NCBI RefSeq assembly: GCF_017591425.1
Contig: NW_024464918.1
Span: 7,562,001 to 7,626,000, forward strand
DNA length: 64,000 nucleotides
Direction: 5' to 3'
DNA from: Ochotona curzoniae
Lineage: Eukaryota > Chordata > Mammalia > Lagomorpha > Ochotonidae
The translations under genes were made by a program, and so were the position numbers. The notes beneath the pieces were generated by a model that was not told the DNA's origin, did no database searches, and saw only the letters and a program-made list of their open reading frames with translations. Shown piece after piece: positions 23,325 to 36,114 of this stretch (the stretch's first letter is position 1; the number at the start of each line of letters is the position of its first letter).

Positions 23325-23650
23325 AATGAAGTCAGGGTTCAGTGTTTGGTGTACTGCTTCAGATGCCAGTTCAGATTCTTACCATCCCACATCAAAACAC
23401 CTGCATCTGACACCCAGCTCCAGTTTTTCACTGCAGCTGATTGCTAAGGCCAACCCTAGGAGGCATCAGGGAGGCCTTGCACAGTTGCATCCCTGGGTGA
23501 AACTTCAAAAGACTCTCTGGTCCCGGGCTTCAATCTGGCTCAGGTGGAACCACTGGACGATGCGAGTGCAGGGGAGCTGACTTCTTCAGCTTGTCTGGCA
23601 GTCTATCCAACACACAATTTTAAAAAGAAAAATCTAAAAAAAAAAACCCT
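23325..23650 (+). mobile_element. Old lagomorph SINE (early CSINE), sense
   Basis: 'agatgccagttcagattct', 'acacccagctccagtttttc', 'ccctaggaggcatcaggg', 'gcatccctgggtgaaac' and 'ggcttcaatctggctcag' resemble the early C-repeat version, ending in an A-rich tail (23622-23646). It lies head-to-head with the younger antisense SINE at 22978-23303. Confidence 0.6.
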
Positions 23651-23654
23651 TTAC

Positions 23655-24865
23655 TGCTTCACAAAACTTGAACACATAGGGAGTCTCATGTATCAATATA
23701 AAGGTGCACCATCTAAGTTCTTTGTGCACTCTAATTGAGGTGGCATGTACAGTTTTAAACATTTGTGAGTGGATAAGCAGCAGAAATTTATTACAATAGT
23801 AAGAGTTGTCCAAACCACACAATCCTTAGAAGGCGAATTTTGAAGCGAGAGATTAAAAATAAAAAGAACTCCCTAAAAACTCAACCCAGGGGCAAACGAA
23901 GTAGGCATTTGCCAACCTAAAATTTAGTAGATTTCTTGTAAGCACATTTTTCCGTGCTTTAGGGAAACTGACATTGTCTTTGTTGGTGTTTTACAGAGGC
24001 ATTTATTTTTAGTTATACAGCTGAAAATCTGCAGCCCAATGAACTGTGGCTGTCTGTGGTGTATTCTGCAGCAGAGGAAAGAAAAGACACTTTGCTATTA
24101 GTTCTAAAAATACCAGTGACATGTCAGGGTCATCGTCTCTATGTTAAGAACTGTGGCGAGTTAGAGAGAGATGAACCTATGTCTTTCACACCCAGCATCT
24201 TCAGTGCAAACGGAATTTTAAAAGACGTTTTCATGGTGCTTAAGCCGGATACACATCCCCATTCAAAAGCTAAAGAGAAGTCCATGGATAACAAGTGGTG
24301 TGGTGGGACACATGGTAGGAGATGGCTTACTTACATTAGTGTTCTACAGGCAGGATTAAAATGATTTCAAACGGACAGAATCTGTAGAAAATCTATCATG
24401 TAATGCTACTCACTGCGGATATCATCACATCTGCCTGACAGACAATGCACAGTGTGTTACAGCGATTGCGTGGTACTGCTGGAAAGGGATTGCTGACAGT
24501 GTCTGGTGCTGAGGGGATTCTCCACTTGGGACCTCCGACATAACCCACCTGGACACCTGTCAGCCTAACTTCCGTATGAGGGTGTATCTCCATCAATGCC
24601 TCCAAACTGGGAGTATCCCACTGCAAAATCCGAGACAAGCTATATGTGCTCCCTCTGCTAACAAGTCACTCATGTTTTTCTTTAGAGCCACAGAAGCCCA
24701 TGTGATGTTTGCCTATATACAGCGTTATCCTTACATTCAGAAAAGCGTGGGGTGATCTGGGGCCCCATTTAGTTGTGAAGGATTATCATCTGATAAGAAA
24801 TTTGAAAAAAATATTTTAAAATGTCGCTTTTGCGAAGCTTATTATGCCCCAATGGATGTGTACCA
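23655..24865. other. No recognised feature
   Basis: Contains a 102-codon plus frame (24056-24364) and an 80-codon minus frame (24396-24638), neither recognised. No repeat family identified. Confidence 0.45.
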
Positions 24866-24869
24866 GTTT

Positions 24870-25600
24870 ACCTAATTACAAAATAAAGCCAGCCGCCTCA
24901 CTTCAATTGGAATTGCTACTATGTAAAATAAGAAAATAACAAGAATGTGTGGATATGGGATGAAATTAAAATACTTGTACAGTTTTGGGGGAATCAAAGG
25001 TGGTGTGACTACTATGGAAATATTATGGATGATTCTCCCCCAAATTAAACAGAATTAGACATAAGCCAGCAATTTCATCCTCAGATATACATTTTTTTTT
25101 TAAAAAAAAGTGAAAACCAGAATCTTGAAGAGAGATTTTTATAAAACTGGATTCGCAGTGACATTATTCAGGAAAGCAAAAAAGCAGCCAAAGTGTTGAC
25201 CAAGTGATGGGCACGTGGTCTGTACATGTGATTAAACACCGTTCTGCCTGCCAAGAAGGATATTCTAAGACATACCAAGAAATGGATGAATCGTGATACG
25301 CTCAATAACCCAAACACAAAAGCTCAGATACTGTACAATTCCTCCATTGCATGAACCACCTAGAATATTCAAACTGACAGAAACTGCAAGCAGACCAAAG
25401 GTGACAAAGTGTTGTGTGTGTCTGAAATGCGGGGTTATTGCAGAAAAGGTATGGGCTTTAGCTTCGTAAAATGAAGAGTTGTGGAGATGGGTGGTGCTGA
25501 TGTTAGCACCATGTAAATATACCTAAACCTCCATAGTTACATGATCAAATGTAACTGATGTTGTCACTACTAATGTCATCAGTATTTAATGCAAAAGAAA
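24870..25600 (+). mobile_element. Old L1 (L1M-type) ORF2 3' end and 3' UTR
   Basis: 'tggtgtgactactatggaaa', 'ccagcaatttcatcctcag', 'agtgacattattcaggaaag', 'agtgttgaccaagtgatgg', 'gctcagatactgtacaattcc', 'ctagaatattcaaactgac' and 'gagttgtggagatgggtgg' reproduce in order the ORF2 carboxyl end and 3' UTR of mammalian L1M elements. Stops and indels throughout; inactive. Confidence 0.88.
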
Positions 25601-25604
25601 AAAA

Positions 25605-26190
25605 AAGTCGACTCAAGTTTGACTGTACTGGGACTAGTGGTTTTAGAAGTTTCCAGGAGGTCAGAGGGTAGATTCTGGAATTAGATGCTGGCTCCAGGTT
25701 CCAGCAAGGCATCCTACTCCGGACTATCTATGTCCATGACTCCTTTGTTTTTACTAGGTAACTAAAGGTGACAACAGTATTCTCTTCAAATATCATAAAG
25801 ACAAAATGTGTTATTTTAGAGTAAAACCTCTAGAAAAGTAGTTGGCAAATTATAAATATAATGGCAGTGTTTCATTGTGCTACTATCACTAATTTTTTTT
25901 TATTACTACTAATGAAAATTTGCCAAGACCTTCTATATATACAGTCAGGTTAATTTTCTAAGTCATCATAATAAAATCCTTTTAGTTTGTTTGATATTCC
26001 CAAGCTGCTTAAAATTCTGAAAATGATTGCTTTGAATGGACTAAAACACCATTTTTAAATTTTTATATTGATTACAGTTAATATTTTTTTAAAAAATAAT
26101 TAAGATTGCAGTGCAAATTGTCACTGTACAAGAGCAATTATTTGACCTCTCTAACACAAAGAAATACTAACTCTTAATATTCTTAGCAGA

Positions 26191-26225
<35 letters not shown>

Positions 26226-27420
26226 AAGTTGTCTTATCTGTTCTGATTCTTTTCAGTAAATATGTTTAGAAGTGACTACACAAGTTGCATATGCAATATT
26301 TTGTCTGGAAGTTTCTCAGGCAGTAGGAATTCTTGAAATGAGTTAGGGAAGAGGTGTTACAGTAACAAAGGGAGAAGGGAGGCAAAGCAAATGTTTATTT
26401 GCTTGATGGCAAAAGACAGACAAAAAAATTATCCCTTTGGGGGGAAGTATATTGTATAGAACACAGATTGTTTTCAAAATTGCTGAAAAGTGCATTCTTT
26501 GAAAAATACTTAACCATTTTGCACAAATTTGAGGAGGCAGAGAACAGCTTTGAAAAGCAGAAGGCAAAGGAGCTTGAATGATGAAACACTTGCAAGCTTT
26601 CACTTCAGCAACACAGCGCCCTGCAACGTAGCATGACTGCTACACCACTAATTCAGTCTCTTGCTAATGTCACCAAAGCAGTCTGCCTCTTCACCATTTT
26701 GGATCGAACCAACAGAGATAGCAGAACAGAGCCATGAGGCTCTTCCAAGATGGCTCAGAGGCTACGGAGAAGACAAGTTATCAAAATAATTCTTAAAATT
26801 TTGCCTAAAGCAAGAAGGGCCTGTGAGAAAAAAGCCATAAGCTGGAGAACACAACTGGAAATAGCACTGGAGGCAGAGGAATCTGCACTTCGGTGCTCAG
26901 CTATGGAAACACAGCTCTCCCACGGAACAGACTCGAGCAACCCCAGCAGCTTGACTTATGACTGTACAGATTCAGATATTGGAGAACATATACCTTTAAT
27001 ATTATTTGTCTGAATCTGATGAACAGATGGCATAAACTAAAATCAGCTTACCACAAATAATTATACCAAATGAAAATTAGATGGATGAAACCTAAAATTT
27101 GATGCTTTTTATATTAAGTCAAAATTAGAAATAGATAAGCTCATTTATGTAGCTAATAAATTGAAGACAGAACATCCATCTTGTGTAAAAAGAAATACTC
27201 TGAAATGGAAATTAATATCTCAGCACATAAACTCTCTGAAGCACAGCTAGCTCTATCTAGTTCACATTTTGTCTGGAAATTATCTTTTTACTGAGATGCC
27301 CAGGCAAAATTCTGAAATAAAGACACAGAGATCAAAAGACAAATGTAATTTTAAACAACCCACAGAAGTGTGTGTGTCGGTGTGTGTGTGTATTCATGGT
27401 GACCAGAAATGGACTTAGTG
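25605..27420. other. No recognised gene; simple repeats and one unexplained open frame
   Basis: AT-rich apart from a (TG)n at 26194-26224 and a short TG-rich tract at 27369-27391. An 87-codon open frame at 26750-27013 has a strong start context but is not recognised (see findings). Confidence 0.45.
26194..26224. repeat. (TG)n microsatellite
   Basis: About 15 uninterrupted TG units. Confidence 0.97.
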
Positions 27421-27424
27421 AAGT

Positions 27425-27795
27425 CAATATTGTGGCACCATGGGTCAGCACAGCATCGTGTGTCAGAGCTTTGGTCTGAGTTTTGGTTATTTTGCTTCTA
27501 ATTGGCTCCTTGCTAATGTACCAGGACAGTCACAGGAAGACAGCCCAAGTATTGCGCCACTTCCACCCACAAAGCAGACTTAGATAGTATTCCAGCTTCT
27601 GACTTAACCTGGCCTAAGCATGACCAATAAAGTCATTTTTAGGGTACAGAGTGTATGCGAGGTGTAGAAGATCAGGGAGTGGGGAGTGAGCAAGCGGATA
27701 AAAGGTCTCACATTATCTGTGCGTGTGTGTATGCATACATCTGCGATACTGCCTTTCCATGAAATAAATACATCTTTCTAATTAAAAATTACAAA
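27425..27795 (+). mobile_element. Old lagomorph SINE (CSINE type)
   Basis: 'ttgtggcaccatgggtcag', 'ctaattggctccttgctaat', 'ggaagacagcccaagtatt', 'gcgccacttccacccac', 'gggagtggggagtgagcaa' and the tail 'actgcctttccatgaaata' with 'aatacatctttctaatt' follow CSINE order. Highly diverged. Confidence 0.75.
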
Positions 27796-27799
27796 CCCA

Positions 27800-30700
27800 T
27801 AGAAGAGTTAGATTTAGTTAAACTTGATTCAAAACTTACTATGTGCCTATGTATAAATTCCTCCAATAGAATAAAACACAGAGATCATCATCTACTAGTG
27901 TGACTTGAAGGAGCTTGAAGAATTAAGTCCTCTTGTGCCTCTTGGTATAATCCAGGCTCTTCCAGTGCTTGTGTGCCTGTATATAAATACAGAACTATAC
28001 ACAGTAAAACATGTTTCCCAGGAGCATGCCTGATTCTATACAGAATTCTCAGAGATCTTAGAGCTATCAACCCAGCAGCGAGCCCTTCTGCTCCCTCTGC
28101 TCAGAGATCAGAGTAATATTGCTAATGTGCAGGTCACAAGGGACTGTCTTTAAGAGAGACACTGAGGAAAGCTTTGGAAGATGACTCAAAATTCATGATT
28201 CAGGTGATTTTTCTAACTTCCTCAGGATATTAAATTGGTGTCCCCTCAACATCTTGCTCCCAGGGACACTGAAGATTATTTTATAAAGAAATCTATGAAA
28301 TTGATTTGTAATAAATGTCTGTTTGAGGTCAAGGTGCAGCTAAGAGCAACCGTGAGTCTTCTGGGGGGAAAAAAAGGGTCATGGTGTGGCATATAAACAA
28401 GCTTGAAAACTATAATCACCCTGCAACAGTCTCTTGGGTCAATGACAACTTAAAAGCTACGTAAACCCAAGGAGATTTGGGGAAGGGAAGAACAGTCTTT
28501 AAAAGCAAATGAACTTGAATAATCAAAGATAATGGGGACAGCAGATTCAGTTAACTTCTTTATCAACTAAAATTAATGTACTGACAAATTAAAGGCAACG
28601 GTGAATTACAAGCATTCCATATCTGGCAGAGACATCACTTGGAAAAAAAAATAAAAAGAAGAAAGATAATGAAATGGTTTATTTTAATGTTCCCTGGAGA
28701 TATGTTTGAAAAAAAAAACATACATATATATCAGCAAGAAGGGGATCAGCTAGGCCTCTGACACCTAGAAATGAAGCATGTCAACATTCAGCCCTTTTCA
28801 GGAAATTTGATTTTTGAGGGTGTGGGGAGGAACTTGGAAAGAGACCCTGTTTCAAAAAGAAGAGCTGTATTTTTTTTTTAATTTCTCAGCTCAGAATAGA
28901 GTCCAAATAATAAACCGCATGACTGTTTGACTGCATACAGATTTCTTTTTTTTTTCTTTTTTGTAGTACTTATTCATTGAGCAAGAAACTCTGCCAAAGA
29001 GGGAATTTCTTTGTTGTCTCCCAAGAAAGAATTCAACATTAAGGCCTGTGTAACACTTGGAAGAACGGCATGAAGATAGGAACAATAAATTTGAGAGTAA
29101 GATCGGTGGGAAGGGAAACAATACCTGAGTCTGTGATCATGCATTGCTTTGCCTTACCACCATGTAGGCTCAAACATAAACTTGGGAGGATAGCAGTGGT
29201 TGCAGTTGATACACACGTTCTTCTACTACCCTCTCCTTTACTGCTGATAGCAGCATTCTGGTTGTTTCTGAAGAAGCATACTTTGCCATCTTTAAGCAAA
29301 TGCTTTTTGGAAGGAGTTAACTCCATGGACGCGGTCTCAATTGAAAATAGCCATAAGCAGCAACTAAGTGAAGAGAAGTCCTAAAGCTCAGCCAACAGGA
29401 ATGACAAGAGTTTTGTAGAAACAATGTTAGACTATACCGTTAGCCAAAAGTCCCGAGAAAGGCCATCCTGAGAGTAAAGGTTACACAGAATAAAGCAGAA
29501 ATAACCATGGAATAAATGAAAAATGAAAGAGAAATGTGTGTGTGTGTATGTGTGTGTGTGTGTGTGCGTGTGTAGAGAATTATTATGCTGATGGGTCTTT
29601 TGAGTCTTCTATCTTAGCCACGCCTGAAGCCATCCCTATTCACTTCTTGATTTTCCTAATTAGATAATCCAACAAACTCTCATTTTTATGCTGATTTAGA
29701 CTGTAGTTTCTCATTTGAAACGGTAAACATCCTGATGCTTACAGTTGCAGAAGTTAAAGGATGAACAATATGTCCACTAGGAAGAAAAGAGAATATTTCT
29801 ACCCCCCAGCTTTCTAGGAACAAATTATGTTACATTTCCAGGGAATGACTCAAGGGCGCTGCACTTATTCCTCCGCCACTGCTTTAATATACCTGTCTTG
29901 GTGATCCCCTGTGACCCAGTAATGCGATTATACACATTGACGATTTACAAGAAGTGAAAATTCAATTGGAATGATTCAAAGTGACTTTGATAAACTACAA
30001 TCTGGGGGACATGTGTATTCTTGAAATAAACATTTTCATTGATTATCTATGTCCCTAAACAGTGAAAAGATGGCAAATTGTAATGCTTAGGCCATTAACG
30101 ACAGGGATGGAAGGAGACTTTAAAACATATTCGTAATTGGTCAAAACATGATTCACTTAGTAAATATCCTAAAATTAATCAGAGCTCCTACACACCCAAA
30201 GATCCCCTTTCCCATCCAAATTCACAGACAAGCAAACTGAACGCTTAGACAAGCAGAGGGCTGAATTGACCATGATACATGTACATTGGCTCAATTTATA
30301 GTTGAGGGCTTTAGTCCCTAAATCATATATTCTTTTGATACTAAAATAGAACAAATAACTAACAGCTGTTATCTCCTTAGTCTATGAACAACATCAAAAT
30401 AAAGAAGATAAACCTTGGCAAATCTGTAGTGTAATAACTTCACTTAGGAAAGAGGAAACCGAGTTACACAAATGTCCAACAGACTAGAACAAATCTGGTA
30501 GAGTCAAACAACCTGTTAACCTCAGAGAGGTTTGACTATGTCTTATCCTCAAGGGGAAAAGATAAATGAGTCTTTTTTTTTTTTTCTCCCTGCAAGCAAT
30601 AGTGACTAAGCTTGCCTAACCATTTCTTTCTTCAATTAGAGGAGATGATAGATGGTGGATGGTTTTCTGAGAAAAAGTGTGGGAAACTTCATGAAAACAT

Positions 30701-33700
30701 ATTGTGATATGAGGATTTTTAATTTTGCACCTCAAATGGAATGCTTTTAAGACTGTTTAAAAATCATTTAACCTATTGTTCCTAGTTTATTCAGTTATGT
30801 AAGGAACTGAAGCTTATAAAGGCAGCTACAATATATTGTCAAGTTCTCTGTCTGGGCTGTTTCCAATTTCTCACTCCACTATTCCTGTACTCTCTCTCAC
30901 TTTTCCTCCATACATGGAAATGTTACATGCCAGCAGAAAGTTCACCCTTCTCATTCACCTTCCCACTTAGCTACAGAAATGCATTTACTTTCTATAGCTG
31001 CCGTATTGGTCAGTGGCAATAAAAATGTGTATTTATGATCAACAAGTTTTATTTACTATCAGCACATGAGACATCAAAAACAAAATCCACACACCACTCT
31101 TCACATTTTCATGGGAAGGCCATTCTGTGTGGGAATATTTCTAGCCCTCCTTTCTAATTCCCAACACACTACACTTTGGCCACTCAACAGTTATTATCGA
31201 TGCAGAGGAAAATCATGGCACCCCTGCATTCTAGTCTCCTCTGAGCCACAAACGGACTCTGTCACCCCAGGCAATCCACAACTTTCTTCTTGGTTTGTTT
31301 CCAACATAAAAGAAAAGACTGAGTTGTGGATTTATTTATGCATGAATCTGACAACTACTTTATAACTTCATACTATAAACTCGACTTAGGTAATTCGCTA
31401 GGAAGAGAAGACAGGAGAGCCATAATGGACGTGACTCACACGGAACCTTACAGAACAGGACTATGCCAATGTGTAAGTTCAATGAATGGACTGGGTGGCT
31501 TCAGAAGATCACAGCAAATGCACACAACAAAACAAGTAAGCATGGATTTCAGAAATTTTTTGACACCAAATGAAACTCTTCTTTTAATTCCATTTTCCCA
31601 TTAATTTTCTGCAGTTCCCTTGTATATGTATAGATTCAAATCTTTGGGAAATGGTGAGAAAAAGTTGATCACCACCACCCTCCACCGCCATGCAGAAGCC
31701 AAAATCTAGCATGCAAGGGATTTTAGCCATCATTTCCAAAATTATTGTACAATTTCTTAAATGCTTTATTAATATCATTCGCCTTCAAAGCACTCCATAG
31801 ATAATGTTTAGTGCACTCATCTGATACTATTCAATTTATGGAAAAATCCATCATGTCTCAATTTAGTAGAAAGCTACATTGAATGAACCCTTAAGTAAAC
31901 CAGTTACTTCAGGGTGCCTGCTCCAGTAAATGAGGAACCAGAAATACCATCCCAGGGATCTCACAGAAGTGCAAAACGGAAGGGAAAAGCAGGACAGGAT
32001 GCGGACTGTGATCTGGGACATTACTTGCAGCTTCTCTGCTTTCCAACAGAAACCCTAACTTCAGCAATTGGTCACTGCATAAATAAAATAAACACAAACA
32101 GTAATAAATAGACCATCATGAAGGCAGAGCCCCAGGTATCTGAAGCATAAAGACCCTTTGCACAAAGTCCGCAAGCGTTCCTTCCTGGCACCACACTGTC
32201 TAGTCATATCAAGCTGTAATTGAAACCATGTGGTGTGTGCACTGGGCTCATTACTGACTCCCCCTGAGTAATCCCATGGCCAAGCCCTATGGGGAGTCTC
32301 TGACAATCATGGGGTCAAGACAGTGTTGCTTAACCATGAGAAACGACACTGCCTGCGTCTTCAGGGAATACAAAACTAGTATTGAATGTGGTCTATATGG
32401 ATAAATACTTCTGTTGTCAAGTAAGGGTTTATTATTTTACTGACACCGTCAATAGTAGAGGAAGTACATTTTATCAAACAGTTCAGTGATTCATTTTCTA
32501 TTATAATGTGCCAGCTACAAACCATGTGGAAAATAGTGAGTTTTACAATAAGAAACAGGAGATTGTATTTTCTGGGACAATATTACATTAACAATGGATA
32601 TCAGTGCATTAAAGAGTCGCAATAGTGAAATATGATGTGATATTAATAGTGATTTCCCACAGAGAAACATCCTTAGCTTTGGACTAATAAGTCATACCAC
32701 CCAGTAAGGTATCTGATTTAGCATAGAGTAAAAGTCAGGAAAATGAAACTGAGTTAACACCCTGAGCATAAGGGGAAAGTTGAGAAAATCATTCTGATTT
32801 GAACCTCAGCTTTATTCTGGAACTAACATCATATGCGAGTCCTATTGGTACATTTTCCCCCTAACACTCCTTCCATGAGTGATTTCTTAAAAATAACTAA
32901 CGAAAGAGCCACCGACTTAAAAACACATAATCTTTACATACATACAGAAAAGTCAAGGAATCAACCTATAATTTTGACAGTCTTAACCTGCTATAGCGAG
33001 TCATTAAAAACCCAAGTAGATTCAGTTAGCATCAAATAAATGCACAGTCCTTTGTGCAGGTAAAAGAAGAAATCAGCCCAAACTCTTACTCTGATGGGAC
33101 TTAGATTCTACCACCACAGGGATCATCAGCAAGTAAATAAATGCCATGCGTTTTAAAATAATAAGAAGGACAATCTAATTGCAAGCATTAAAGGATACAT
33201 TATCAAGTGAGAAAGAAACATGCCTGCCATCTGCTCAATGGTTATCACAACACGCCCCCTAAAATTTTGAGCAAGAGTGCTGCAGTCATGAAGAAAGCAA
33301 ATGTAGAGGGCAATGAGCTAAAAATGGGCTTGCATATTTTGAGGGAAATGAGAAATTTGAAAATACTGATCTAAAAGAAGAAATTCAGTATTTGAAATTA
33401 GGAAAGAGAATAGTAGTCACAAGACATTTGAAATCTGTATGACTTGCTTTTCTCATTATCAATGCACCAAGCCATGCACTCATCAATTCTAGCCAGATAT
33501 CCAACTACCCACTCTATGCCTTATACTCAGCAGGGACATTATTTTCCTGATTAATATCTGGTTTTTACTTGATATATTTTTAAAATGTAAAAGCACCAAT
33601 CCATACAAGAAAATAATTAATTTAAAATCAATCAATCCATTTCCCTACCTACCAGCCTACATGATTTTACTGTGTGCACACTCAGCGACAAATACGACTG

Positions 33701-35940
33701 AGCTCAGCTATTATCTCCATCCAGAAGGCAACCTTCACTCCTGTGGAGACATTGTGTCTGTGGAGGGCCTGGAGCCACCACACACAGGAGCTGGAGAGCA
33801 TCCCACCCACCTTCACCTCCTGCTTGCCATAAATCCTCATTATCATGTTGTCAGCACCAGAGTCCGTTAACCTCTTCAGTGCCCAGGCTGTCAGGTAAGA
33901 TCTGCTTATTAATTTATTTCATTTCTCTGTTTTCTGAAGCACTCAATTGTGATTTTTTTTTTTCTCATTCCAAGCAGCACCACCCGGTACATTCAGAAAA
34001 AGCAGTGAGCCAAGACCACAGATGCATGCATTTCTACACTTTTCCAAGTAAACTAGCCACAGTACAATTTTAGTTGTGGAATTCATTTAAAACTTGATAG
34101 TTTCTCACACCAAAATTTTAGAAGTTAACCTTTAAGAACATATCACAAAACTAAGGTATAAATTAATTCCCTCCATGGGTTAAAGACATGATGCTTACAT
34201 AATGCATAACTGTCACAAGGAGAGTTCCTGCTTTGCCCCCATATTTTCCCATTGCTTTGGTACTTAAAAGAAGCTACAACTCATAAGAATGTGGCTTAGT
34301 AACTCCAACATTCTCCAGCCACCATGAAAATTCACGTACAACTTAACCACCAGGCACTGTAATGTGAAACTACTGAAATTAAGGAATTTAGGTTCCTATT
34401 TATTTGAACATATAAACTCCCTTGGTATGTTCCTGCCAAACCAGTCCCTTTGATAATAAATGCATTTAATTTTCATTCTAACATGGTATGTATTGCTCCC
34501 TGGTGTTATGTGTTGGCTGACAGCATCAGCTTTTGCACATCCCTAATCAAATTTTATCTAACAAAAAGCTGAACTAAGCATATTTGTTTTCCTATTTATA
34601 GCAGCATGTGCTTACATAACATATGAGATAGCAAGATTTAAAAAAAAACTGATCCAAATTTTAAAATGCATCTGCTATGTTTAGTTTAAATAAAAGCTAT
34701 GTTCTTCCATTAAACAAGAATATTAAAAACAATTGGAGACAGACATAAGCTTATTGCTTATTTTCCAACCAGTATAATCACTGCATTCAGCCACAACAAA
34801 ACAGAACAGCAGGCAGAAATTTATTGCTCTTGGGAAATATTTTCTTCCACCACTCTCTCCAATTGCACAATTGCCCTGGCACCAAAACCACCCTCACGTG
34901 CACGGTCTTGGGTCATACCAGTGCAGTAATGAATTATTACAATGTAACCAGTAGAGGCGGAGGGACATGCCATTGTGTGGCATATAAGCTGCGATTTTGC
35001 CATATCAATAATTCTGACTGCCACTGGGAACCACTGAAGCTGAAACAGATGTTTCATGTTGATAAGTAGGGACTGGGAAAGGAATTTCTATCCCACTGTT
35101 CATTTTTCTCTCTTTCCACTACCCTTACCTGGCAGCAGCTCCTCTGGTACAGCTGTCTCATGCAAGCCAATCTGTTCAATCCAGGCTCCTTGGTCTCATT
35201 TCATAAATCAAACCAGTCCTGGACAAGTCCACCATCTCAGCGCACCCTTGCTGCTTTCCTCAGTGGAAACGCCTCTGTCACAATGAAAGACACTGGGCCA
35301 ATTGTGCTTAAATTAGTGAACTGTCACAATTCATTAAGAAAGACAGCATGGGCAGGGGATCATTTCTGGTATTTTACATTATCGGTTTAGTAGAGAGAGC
35401 CACATATGCTGCATTTTGCACAAGGCATTCACCTTCAAATGAAACATTTGGGATGAAGCCCAGAATTTCCATGGGGAAGCAATGCCACGGGATGTGAACA
35501 GGGTCAGGAGCTACCTTTAGCATTTGCAAAGCACTCCTCGGTTCCCCCTCACTGGAAATTCAACTTTATGGGCTGAGTGTCAAGTTTGAGATGCGGATTC
35601 ATTCCAGTCTCAGTCCTAACAACCCAGTGGTTCTGCAAACATCAAGAACTGTTGCTAAACGGGGTGGAGTGGGGGGAGATAAGGTGTGGGGGGAGAAAGG
35701 AAAGCCAAATAGGAACAACAAGTAAGCAAAAAATAACACTCATCCTCAGACAACCTAACAAACTGAAAAGTAGAATCGCTTCAATGAAGTTGTTTTTATT
35801 TAAGATTTATTCGCCTCTACTGGAAAGGCAGTTTTAACCCACTTAGATCACAAAGCAGATACAAGATAGTCATACTCTAAAAATGCTATTTATGAAAACT
35901 TCAATGTACCCATTTTTTGGTACAAGATTTTTAATACCCA
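27800..35940. other. 8-kb stretch with no recognised SINE, LINE or gene
   Basis: Only simple repeats (TG tract at 29535-29573, T-runs at 28870 and 30572-30584) and weak antisense MIR-like scraps near 30215-30270 stand out. 33690-33890 and 35110-35290 are slightly GC-richer. Open frames are 60-104 codons, mostly overlapping between strands, and unrecognised. Confidence 0.45.
29535..29573. repeat. Interrupted (TG)n microsatellite
   Basis: TG repeat with single TA and CG interruptions. Confidence 0.95.
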
Positions 35941-35944
35941 TCAA

Positions 35945-36110
35945 TTACTTTAACCTACACAACTATGTCTGAGGTTAGATCTGTTCTTATATCAAGGAGG
36001 AGTAGATAAAGGCTGAGAGGGGTTTTGAGGCTCACCTGGAATCACACAGTAAGCTTTAGATTCAAGTCAAACAGGACCTAAAACCCACATGCTTGCCCTC
36101 TTGTTCTACC
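35945..36110 (-). mobile_element. MIR SINE, antisense
   Basis: 'tttaacctacacaactatg', 'tgaggttagatctgttctta', 'aggctgagaggggttttga', 'ctcacctggaatcacacag' and 'agtcaaacaggacctaaa' follow antisense MIR: Pol III-type core and head in reverse order. Confidence 0.7.
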
Positions 36111-36114
36111 TATT

